NCBI GenBank assembly: GCA_016926695.1
Contig: JAFGOB010000054.1
Span: forward strand, 1-9,817
Length of the DNA: 9,817 nt
Source of the DNA: Dehalococcoidales bacterium
GTDB lineage: Bacteria > Chloroflexota > Dehalococcoidia > Dehalococcoidales > UBA3254
Reading direction: 5' to 3'
Within the stretch, counting starts at the first letter, position 1, and each line of letters begins with the position of its first letter. A program made the position numbers and the translations under genes. The notes beneath the pieces are model-generated. The model did not search any database and was not told where the DNA came from. It was given only the letters and a program-made list of their open reading frames with translations. Below, piece by piece: positions 1-5,528 of the stretch.

Positions 1-11
1 CCCCGATAGAG

Positions 12-28
12 GCGTAACGATCTTACGC
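12..28. other. Small perfect stem-loop at window start
   Basis: GCGTAA (12-17) and TTACGC (23-28) form a 6-bp stem around a 5-base loop. It is followed by AATACTATTT, not a clean T-run. It could be the end of a terminator for a gene to the left of the window, but that gene is not visible. Confidence 0.25.
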
Positions 29-36
29 AATACTAT

Positions 37-60
37 TTGGTTATTGTCTCTTGGTTATTG
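37..60 (+). repeat. Short direct repeat TTGGTTATTG
   Basis: The 10-mer TTGGTTATTG occurs at 37-46 and 51-60, separated by TCTC. Nine of its bases recur at 605-613. It is a short repeat of unknown meaning in non-coding sequence. Confidence 0.4.
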
Positions 61-251
61 ATGATTGCTTATGCCTTGTCTCTTGTTACTTGTATCTTGA
101 ATTTTTATATCTTTCCACTATTCCCTCAACCCTATTCCCTGAAAAAAGTGCCATCAAACGCTTTACAATAATAGAACATTTGTGCTATAGTATACCCCGG
201 CTGTTTATAATCTGCGGCGATATGCCTTCTTTAACCGGTGAAAAGGCCGCG

Positions 252-287
252 CTATTTAAAAAAGTAATTTTTGCGAAAACGAATCCA
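252..287 (-). repeat. Degenerate intergenic repeat, copy 1
   Basis: Read on the minus strand this segment starts TGGATTCGT, continues with GCAAAA and ends in a T-run then AAA. The same order occurs at 527-562, with about 27 matches over 38 positions by eye. Both copies contain ACGAATCCA on the plus strand (279-287 here). Two related copies 275 bases apart in a gene-free stretch suggest a dispersed or decayed repeat family. Confidence 0.4.
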
Positions 288-526
288 TTGAAGCTATTAT
301 TGCGGCTACTAAATAAGATGCATTACCATCTAAATTGAGATTGTATTAGAACATTATGAATCATATTTAATCGCCGGAATAATAAACAGCTTCGGCCTCC
401 CGGCTGGCAGCGGTACCTTACCAACTTAATAGCAGCTTGCGGGTAAGCAAATAGTGGCCTTCCACCCGCCCCTGGTTTTTTTATTGCCCGCAATAACCTG
501 TTCTTCTCAGCCGCATAAACCACGCA

Positions 527-562
527 AATTTTAAAAAATACCATTTTGCTAATACGAATCCA
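527..562 (-). repeat. Degenerate intergenic repeat, copy 2
   Basis: This is the second copy of the motif described at 252-287, in the same orientation. The exact shared core is ACGAATCCA at 554-562 on the plus strand. The A-run at 533-537 corresponds to the A-run of copy 1. No target-site duplication or terminal inverted repeat could be defined, so assignment to a mobile element is not supported. Confidence 0.4.
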
Positions 563-756
563 ATTTTACCCCGGCAGGCGGATCAGAGACCGCGACCCTA
601 CCCCTTGGTTATTAATCTATCCGGCAGTAGAATTGACAAATTGGGTTCTTTAAATCCCTCTTGTATTCTCCCTCTTCCCTCTCTCCCACTCATCACTCAA
701 AACTGAAAACTCACCATATAATGCGGGAAAAGCATGGAAATGTAATCAAACTGATA

Positions 757-765
757 TGCTACAAT
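757..765 (+). promoter_or_regulatory. Possible extended -10 promoter for folP
   Basis: TG at 757-758, one base, then TACAAT (760-765) resembles an extended -10 element, about 44 bases upstream of the folP start codon. No good -35 box lies at the expected distance, so the call rests on the extended -10 alone. Confidence 0.3.
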
Positions 766-808
766 AACAAAAAGACCGTTAAGAACAGGGTTTGTACAGG
801 AGATATCG

Positions 809-1669
809 ATGGGAAAACCGGGTATTACACGCTGCGCTGGTAGAAATTTCATCTGGGGAGATCGAACCTACGTGATGGGCATTATCAACCTCTCACCGGA
901 CTCTTTTTCCGGAGACGGAGTGAGTAATTTCGAAGATGCCTGCCGCCAGGCCCGGCGTATGGAGAGCGAGGGAGCGGATATCCTGGACATAGGAGGAGAG
1001 TCTACCCGTCCCGGAACGCCGCCTGTCCCCATTGAAGAAGAAATCAGGCGGGTTGTTCCCCTGATCCGCCGCACCGCGCCGCTGGTGCATATCCCCATCA
1101 GCATAGACAGCTACAAGTACGAAGTGGTACGTCCGGCCATTGAAGCAGGAGCTTCGATCATCAACGACCAGTGGGGATTGAAAAAAGACAGGAGGCTGGC
1201 GGAGCTTTCCGCTGCCGGGAATTTCCCCATTATCCTGATGAGCAATCAGAGGGATCGGGGCGGCTTCGACACCGCACTTCAGAGAGATACCGGCCGTTAT
1301 GAGGACGTCGTTTCCGTCCTTATAAACGACCTGCGGGCAGGGATAGCGACCGCGCTCAAGAGCGGAGTATCACCTGATAATATAATCGTCGATCCCGGTC
1401 TGGGCTTCGGCAAGACCTGGCAAAACGATCTTGAAATTATCCGCAGGCTGGATGAGTTGAAGGTACTGGGTAGACCGATCCTGCTGGGACCTTCTCGAAA
1501 ATCATTCATTAAAATGGTGCTTGACCTGCCGGTCTCCGAACGTGTGGAAGGTACCGCGGCGGCAGTAGCCATTGGAATTAACCATGGAGCGGATATCGTA
1601 CGCGTACACGATGTCAGGCAGATCACCAGGGTATGCAAGGTATGTGACGCCATAGTGCGGGCCAGGTAG
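809..1669 (+). CDS. folP: Dihydropteroate synthase
   Basis: This enzyme joins 6-hydroxymethyl-dihydropterin diphosphate and p-aminobenzoate to make dihydropteroate, the sulfonamide-target step of cytosolic folate synthesis. The 286-residue length fits the family. Motifs in order are the pterin-site MGIINLSPDSF (23-33), DIGGESTRPG (60-69), SID (98-100), IND (118-120), DPGLGFGK (195-202), GPSRKS (227-232) and RVHDV (265-269). The full SRK and RVHDV motifs favour a true synthase over a corrinoid methyltransferase pterin domain. The start is set by AGGAG at 798-802, six bases before ATG. The usual LMHMQ or LMHNR stretch reads LMSNQ (143-147), so the histidine is replaced by serine. No other folate gene is adjacent in the window. 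Family recognition is secure. Confidence 0.95.
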   Translation: MGKPGITRCAGRNFIWGDRTYVMGIINLSPDSFSGDGVSNFEDACRQARRMESEGADILDIGGESTRPGTPPVPIEEEIRRVVPLIRRTAPLVHIPISIDSYKYEVVRPAIEAGASIINDQWGLKKDRRLAELSAAGNFPIILMSNQRDRGGFDTALQRDTGRYEDVVSVLINDLRAGIATALKSGVSPDNIIVDPGLGFGKTWQNDLEIIRRLDELKVLGRPILLGPSRKSFIKMVLDLPVSERVEGTAAAVAIGINHGADIVRVHDVRQITRVCKVCDAIVRAR

Positions 1670-1751
1670 ACCGTTATACCAATACTTCCGGCTTCTCCGT
1701 CCGGGTCTTACCCCCCGCGGCTGAAATAAAAGAAAAACCGTCAAATCCGCT

Positions 1752-1786
1752 CGGTATGATACCGGCGGAATAATTCCCGACGGAAT
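1752..1786. promoter_or_regulatory. Palindrome cluster, candidate operator
   Basis: Two odd palindromes lie side by side: CGGTAT-G-ATACCG (1752-1764) and GGAAT-A-ATTCC (1767-1777). The ATTCC arm can also pair with GGAAT at 1782-1786 across CGAC, so GGAAT recurs 15 bases apart. The cluster ends five bases before the -35 box of the promoter for the gene at 1850. Position and symmetry suit a regulator binding site; a role at the 3' end of folP mRNA is possible but there is no T-run. Confidence 0.4.
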
Positions 1787-1791
1787 TACTC

Positions 1792-1820
1792 TTTACCTGC
1801 TTTCAATGGTAGAATAAAAT
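1792..1820 (+). promoter_or_regulatory. Sigma70-type promoter for the M29 aminopeptidase operon
   Basis: TTTACC (1792-1797) and TAAAAT (1815-1820) are separated by 17 bases, close to the housekeeping consensus. Transcription would start near 1827, leaving a leader of roughly 23 bases that holds the GGAGG ribosome binding site at 1838-1842. Confidence 0.55.
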
Positions 1821-1849
1821 GAAATATTAAAGTCCGCGGAGGTCGGTGA

Positions 1850-2956
1850 ATGCCGGATATAAGAATCGAGAAGCTGGCACGGTTGCTGGTACAATATTCA
1901 GTTAAAGTCAAACCGGGTGATAAAGTCGCCATCCAGGGGGAAACAGCGGCTGAACCGCTGCTGAAAGCAATATATGTTGAAGTACTGAAAGCAGGCGGGT
2001 ACCCCTACCTGGTACCCTTGCTGCCGGGTATGGATGAGTTATTCTTCCGTTATGCCTCTGATGATCAGATCAAACATGTTCCTCCTTCCACCAAACTGAT
2101 CATGGAGACATACGATGTAAGAATATCCATCGGCGCTGACCTTAATACCAGGGAACTGACCAACATCGATCCGGCCAGACTGGTCCTTCACCAGCAGTCA
2201 CGCGCTGATTTGATGAAGACCTATCTGGATCGCGCCGCCAGGGGAGAGCTGCGCTGGACCTATACCCTTTTCCCCACCAGTGCTTACGCCCAGGACGCCG
2301 AAATGGGCACGGCTGAATATGAAGATTTCGTCTATAATGCCTGTCTGGGTGATATCCAGGACCCCATCGGGTACTGGCAGCGTCTGTCCTCCAAACAGCA
2401 AAAGGTTGTCGATTATCTAAAGGGGAAAAAACACATCCGTATCACCGCGCCTGAGACCGAATTAAACCTCAGTGTCGAGGGGCGTACATTTATAAACTGC
2501 GACGGGCATGAAAATATGCCTGACGGCGAGGTATTCACCGGACCTGTAGAAGACAGCTTGGAGGGACAGGTCTATTTCTCCTATCCTACCATTTACAACG
2601 GACGCGAGGTCAGCGGCGTTCGGCTATGGTTTAAAGAAGGACGGGTTATCAAGGCCACTGCTGAGAAAAACCAGGACTTCCTGATCAAGACACTGGATAC
2701 GGATGAAGGAGCCAGAAGAGTGGGCGAATTCGCCTTTGGCACTAGCCGGAATATCAACCGTTTTACCCGGCAGATCCTCTTCGATGAAAAGATAAACCGG
2801 AGTTTTCATATGGCACTGGGGGCCAGCTACCCTGAAACCGGAGGTAAAAACCAGTCAGCCATACACTGGGACATGATATGCGACATGCGTAAAGACGGTA
2901 AAGTCTGGGTGGATGATGTCCTTTTCTACCAGAACGGGGAATTCATTATCGAGTAA
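1850..2956 (+). CDS. M29-family metallo-aminopeptidase (AmpS/AmpT/PepS type)
   Basis: Predicted cytosolic exopeptidase that removes N-terminal residues from peptides using two metal ions. The 368 residues are somewhat shorter than the roughly 410 of AmpS/AmpT. Candidate metal ligands match the family order: E227 (in GEVFTGP), E293 (in VGEFAFG), H320 (in FHMALG), Y327 (in SYPE), and H339 with D341 (in IHWDM). The E-to-E spacing of 66, the H-to-Y spacing of 7 and the H-x-D pair agree with M29 enzymes. The gap between Y327 and H339 is short (12, against about 24 in AmpT), which may account for part of the size difference. GGAGG at 1838-1842 lies seven bases before ATG. It is the first gene of a probable three-gene operon. 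Substrate preference cannot be read from sequence. Confidence 0.9.
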   Translation: MPDIRIEKLARLLVQYSVKVKPGDKVAIQGETAAEPLLKAIYVEVLKAGGYPYLVPLLPGMDELFFRYASDDQIKHVPPSTKLIMETYDVRISIGADLNTRELTNIDPARLVLHQQSRADLMKTYLDRAARGELRWTYTLFPTSAYAQDAEMGTAEYEDFVYNACLGDIQDPIGYWQRLSSKQQKVVDYLKGKKHIRITAPETELNLSVEGRTFINCDGHENMPDGEVFTGPVEDSLEGQVYFSYPTIYNGREVSGVRLWFKEGRVIKATAEKNQDFLIKTLDTDEGARRVGEFAFGTSRNINRFTRQILFDEKINRSFHMALGASYPETGGKNQSAIHWDMICDMRKDGKVWVDDVLFYQNGEFIIE

Positions 2957-2985
2957 ATGGAACCTGATTACGGGGGATTAAAAAG

Positions 2986-3432
2986 ATGAAAGCAGCAGAA
3001 GGCCGCTTAGGAAGGATTTTTTTGATGCGCCTGGATGACGGGGATGAAATACCCGCCTGCATAGAGAAATTCGCTGAAGAAAAGGGCATATCCTCGGGGC
3101 AGGCTATATTGATCGGCGGCATCGGCGGCGGCCAGGTGGTGGCCGGCCCGCGCTATTCCGATCATATGCCACCCGACCCTCTTTTACTGCCTGTAGACGG
3201 CGCCCACGAAGTGCTTGGGATCGGAATCCTGGCCCCGGATGAAAACGGCAAGCCGGTTCTGCACATTCACGCTGCACTCGGTCGGGCAGGTAAAACCCTT
3301 ACCGGCTGCCTGCGCCCGGGTGTCGTTACCTGGCTGGTGGGAGAAGTTATACTGTACGAAATCACCGGGCTTGACGCCAAACGCCTGCTTGATAACGAGA
3401 GCGGATTCGCTCTTCTGGAAATCGGGAAATAA
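2986..3432 (+). CDS. PPC/DUF296 domain protein
   Basis: A single PPC (plants and prokaryotes conserved, DUF296) domain spans nearly all 148 residues. This is the COG1661 group often labelled as having a PD1-like DNA-binding motif; the bacterial function is not established. Visible hallmarks are the glycine-rich IGGIGGGQV (43-51), HIHAALGR (93-100) and TGCLRPG (106-112). Family members commonly bind zinc with HxH plus the histidine of GGHL; here that third position appears to be C108, so a His-His-Cys site is plausible. It starts 29 bases after the aminopeptidase stop, with a modest GGGGGA ribosome site at 2972-2977, so co-transcription is likely. No signal peptide or membrane segment is seen; it is probably cytosolic. 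Confidence 0.85.
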   Translation: MKAAEGRLGRIFLMRLDDGDEIPACIEKFAEEKGISSGQAILIGGIGGGQVVAGPRYSDHMPPDPLLLPVDGAHEVLGIGILAPDENGKPVLHIHAALGRAGKTLTGCLRPGVVTWLVGEVILYEITGLDAKRLLDNESGFALLEIGK

Positions 3433-3445
3433 AGGAGAAACGGAT

Positions 3446-3781
3446 ATGAGTGAATCAACCAGGGCTATTATTCTCATTGTCCTGATTATGGTATTGCTCA
3501 TTGCGATTGCTTTTGTAGCCTCTAATTTTATGATGCGCAGGGCCATAAAAGCGGTCCTTAAGCTGATGAGAGACGGCCAGGCCTTCAGCCCGGAGACCGC
3601 CAAGACCAGCGATGAACTGGGCTTCAGAAAATCAAGCATGCTCAACTTCAAACTGTGGAGGGACTACAGGCCCCAGGCTCTCCAGTTGCTGATGACCGCC
3701 AATATCATCCAGACCACGGAAGACGGGAGGATTTTCCTTTCGGAGGAGAACCTTGCCAGAACCCGGCTGGAAAAACAGTGA
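3446..3781 (+). CDS. Small single-pass membrane protein with cytosolic helical tail
   Basis: A 111-residue protein of unknown function. Residues 7-27 form one strongly hydrophobic segment, followed by MMRRAIK, whose positive charge favours a cytosolic C-terminus. The tail (33-105) alternates predicted helices with a short hairpin-like TTEDGRIFLSEE (90-101), which resembles a winged-helix wing; that fold is only an inference. The start is chosen from AAAGGAGA at 3431-3438, eight bases before ATG; the same frame is open further upstream, but that part overlaps the previous gene and has no ribosome site. It begins 13 bases after the PPC gene, making it the third gene of the operon. A membrane-anchored DNA- or protein-binding role is possible but unproven. 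Confidence 0.75.
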   Translation: MSESTRAIILIVLIMVLLIAIAFVASNFMMRRAIKAVLKLMRDGQAFSPETAKTSDELGFRKSSMLNFKLWRDYRPQALQLLMTANIIQTTEDGRIFLSEENLARTRLEKQ

Positions 3782-3826
3782 ATCCGGCTAAACGATTATT
3801 TCCCCGTTTATTGTCGCCTTTCCAAT

Positions 3827-3862
3827 CCTGTGAAACAGGGCCGAAATGTTTTCGGTTCCCCT
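3827..3862 (+). terminator. Tandem stem-loops after the three-gene operon
   Basis: CCTGT-GAA-ACAGG (3827-3839) is followed one base later by CCGAAA-TGT-TTTCGG (3841-3855). The second stem can be lengthened by pairing AGGG (3837-3840) with CCCT (3859-3862), which competes with the first. No T-run follows, so this is a weak or factor-dependent terminator, or an mRNA 3'-end structure, 46 bases past the last stop codon. Confidence 0.4.
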
Positions 3863-3907
3863 TGCCGGTATATCATACCTGACCTTTATCTGTATCGTTA
3901 TCAGCAA

Positions 3908-3936
3908 TTGCAAAATTCCCGGCTAAAGTCTATACT
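3908..3936 (+). promoter_or_regulatory. Sigma70-type promoter for the tandem cupin gene
   Basis: TTGCAA (3908-3913) and TATACT (3931-3936) are 17 bases apart. Transcription would start near 3943, giving a leader of about 54 bases that ends with AAGGAGG at 3986-3992. The hairpins upstream and the terminator after the gene support a single-gene transcript. Confidence 0.55.
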
Positions 3937-3996
3937 TAACCTTAATTTCTAACCGCAAGTACAACTTGAACGATAGTTCTACTGGAAGGAGGAAAA

Positions 3997-4902
3997 ATGG
4001 CTGAAAAAAAGTACGGCCAATATGTCAAACCACTGGTTTTCAAGGATAACGGGCCCGGTTCTTACCGGCAGGGCATGCTCATGGACAGCGATTTTCTGGG
4101 AATGGACGCCCGTATCGAGTTCGGTGCTTACTGGGCGGCAGGTAAAATGGGCGGAAAATCCACCGGGCCGCATACACATGATTATAACCAACTGATGTTC
4201 TGGTTTGGTGGAGATACCAGCGATATGGGTGAACTGGGAGCCGAGGTCGAGCTATGCCTGGGACCTGAACCGGAAAAGCATATGATCACTTCTTCTACCG
4301 CGGTTTATGTTCCGGCGGGATTTCCTCACTTCCCGGCCAACATCATCAGGATGGATAAACGCTTTATCTTCATGACCGTATCCTGCTCCGGACGTTACCA
4401 GGAAACACCGGTCGAGCTGCAAAAGAATCTACAGGACGTACAGCCTTCCTGGATGTTCTTCGCCAAATATACAGACCGTGTCATCCAGGCGCCGTTTCTG
4501 CGCAAGGGGGCCTGGAGCTACGGGCCTTCCAATACGGATGACGGCGGCGGACACCTGGCGGCAATCAGGGGAACACTATTCGATACCATGATCATGTGCG
4601 AAAGCCTGAAAAAAGCGCCCTACCGCTTTGGACCCGACCCGGAAAAGCCGCACGCACACACTCAGCCGGAAATCCTGATCTTCATGGGAGCTGATACCTC
4701 CGATCTCAGTATACTGGGTGCAGAAGTCGAATTCGTTTTGGGTAAAGAAGAGGAAAGTCACATCATAACCACCCCTACGGCGGTAATCGTTCCTGCCGGT
4801 TTCGCACACTGTCCGCTGACTATATTGAAAATAGATAAGCCCTTTATTTTATGTGACGTCCGTCCTTTTGGTCCGGGTGTCCCGAACGCTAAGTCAATGT
4901 AG
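3997..4902 (+). CDS. Tandem cupin (bicupin) protein of unknown function
   Basis: The 301-residue protein consists of two cupin domains from an internal duplication. Residues 58-128 and 218-288 align without gaps at an offset of 160, with 37 of 71 identical by hand count. Each has PHxH, GADTSD or GGDTSD, LGAEVE and VPAGFxH. In the second domain H219, H221, E225 and H271 make the canonical three-His one-Glu metal site. In the first, H59, H61 and H111 remain but the glutamate position is Q65. H95 and H255 are also matched. No signal peptide is seen, so it is probably cytosolic. The start has AAGGAGG at 3986-3992. It has its own promoter and terminator. Cupins range from dioxygenases to isomerases and regulators, so no reaction is assigned. 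Confidence 0.85.
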   Translation: MAEKKYGQYVKPLVFKDNGPGSYRQGMLMDSDFLGMDARIEFGAYWAAGKMGGKSTGPHTHDYNQLMFWFGGDTSDMGELGAEVELCLGPEPEKHMITSSTAVYVPAGFPHFPANIIRMDKRFIFMTVSCSGRYQETPVELQKNLQDVQPSWMFFAKYTDRVIQAPFLRKGAWSYGPSNTDDGGGHLAAIRGTLFDTMIMCESLKKAPYRFGPDPEKPHAHTQPEILIFMGADTSDLSILGAEVEFVLGKEEESHIITTPTAVIVPAGFAHCPLTILKIDKPFILCDVRPFGPGVPNAKSM

Positions 4903-4937
4903 TACGCACATTGCCCCCTGTATTGGCAGGCATTTTG

Positions 4938-4975
4938 CTGCTTCCCCTTTCAACAAGGGGGAAGCAGTAATTTTT
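4938..4975 (+). terminator. Intrinsic terminator of the tandem cupin gene
   Basis: CTGCTTCCCC (4938-4947) pairs perfectly with GGGGAAGCAG (4958-4967) around a 10-base loop, followed by TAATTTTT. It lies 35 bases after the cupin stop codon. This is a textbook rho-independent terminator. Confidence 0.9.
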
Positions 4976-5002
4976 CGTATACCTGTCAATCCTCCGTCAC
5001 AG

Positions 5003-5031
5003 TTGCAGTTGTACCTTCTTGTTGCTATACT
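5003..5031 (+). promoter_or_regulatory. Extended -10 promoter for the small exported protein
   Basis: TTGCAG (5003-5008) and TATACT (5026-5031) are 17 bases apart, and TG at 5023-5024 gives an extended -10. The start would be near 5038. It closely resembles the cupin promoter (TTGCAA, 17 bases, TATACT). Confidence 0.55.
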
Positions 5032-5082
5032 AATGGCTGAATTGAATTTTTACTTCAACACTTGTTTTTTCAGGAGGATATC

Positions 5083-5472
5083 ATGAGGCGTTCTAGTTTA
5101 TTAACAGCGGCCTTTATATTTATTACCGTAATATTAATGACCTTCACCGGCAGTTGTTTCGCTCCTACCACGAGTTCAAGTTCGACGACTACTGTCACTG
5201 CTACCAGGCCTGACCCGGTGGTAACCAGCGTTGATGCAGCCACCAGCGGAACGGAGGGGGCCTACTATGCTATTCTCCACATCAAGCTGGAAAACAAGGG
5301 CGCTGAAGGTACTGTACTGGTTATCGCCAGTGTCACTCAGGATGAGAAGACCATCCAAAACGAAATGCCTGTGTATCTGATGGAAAACGATAAAGACGAA
5401 TTGAAGCTTACTTTTCCGCTGACCTGGAAGGGGGGGGATTGGTCATTCGACGTCTATACGGAAATACCCTGA
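5083..5472 (+). CDS. Small exported Ser/Thr-rich protein, possible lipoprotein
   Basis: A 129-residue protein I cannot assign to a named family. MRRSS followed by a hydrophobic run (6-21) is a clear signal peptide. TGSC ends at C25, which could be lipidated, but the -3 residue is Thr rather than Leu, Val or Ile, so the lipobox is weak; cleavage after CFA is the alternative. A low-complexity Ser/Thr linker (29-41) leads to a compact domain (46-129) rich in predicted strands, ending in a WSFDVYTEIP tail, reminiscent of small Ig-like beta-sandwich domains. AGGAGG at 5072-5077 lies five bases before this ATG; the upstream in-frame ATG at 5062 would start before the ribosome site and break the signal peptide. 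It probably sits at the cell surface. Confidence 0.75.
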   Translation: MRRSSLLTAAFIFITVILMTFTGSCFAPTTSSSSTTTVTATRPDPVVTSVDAATSGTEGAYYAILHIKLENKGAEGTVLVIASVTQDEKTIQNEMPVYLMENDKDELKLTFPLTWKGGDWSFDVYTEIP

Positions 5473-5528
5473 TTCATATTTCAGTCTATAACAAGCGGCG
5501 AATCTGAAGGGCTTTACCAGTCACCTTA

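Larger units (their letters stand above)
1..796. other. Long intergenic region without a convincing gene
   Basis: About 800 bases hold no open frame with both a ribosome binding site and a believable protein. The frames present are short (60-95 codons) and of biased composition. The stretch is AT-rich, with pyrimidine-rich text on the plus strand near 118-140 and 655-690. It contains TTGGTTATTG twice in tandem (37-46 and 51-60) and TTGGTTATT again at 605-613. A related 35-base motif occurs at about 252-287 and 527-562. A small perfect hairpin lies at 12-28 (GCGTAA / TTACGC). It may be decayed coding sequence or a repeat-rich spacer; nothing recognisable as tRNA, SRP RNA or RNase P RNA was seen. 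Confidence 0.6.

Noticed and set aside
51..338. 95-codon open frame on the plus strand
   Set aside because: No ribosome binding site, and the translation is biased by pyrimidine-rich repeats; part of it covers the degenerate repeat at 252-287. Not a believable protein.
323..544. 73-codon open frame on the minus strand
   Set aside because: No family resemblance and no convincing ribosome site; its beginning overlaps the second repeat copy.
1..808. tRNA, SRP RNA or RNase P RNA gene in the gene-free start
   Set aside because: No cloverleaf, SRP core or RNase P consensus could be identified on either strand by eye.
661..843. 60-codon open frame overlapping the folP start
   Set aside because: Low-complexity start, no ribosome site, and it overlaps folP in another frame.
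3184..3651. 155-codon antisense frame over the PPC and membrane-protein genes
   Set aside because: Opposite strand of two well-supported genes, with no ribosome site or recognisable domain.
5473..5528. Bidirectional terminator between the exported-protein gene and typA
   Set aside because: The 56-base convergent gap has no stem longer than about four or five base pairs and no T-run.
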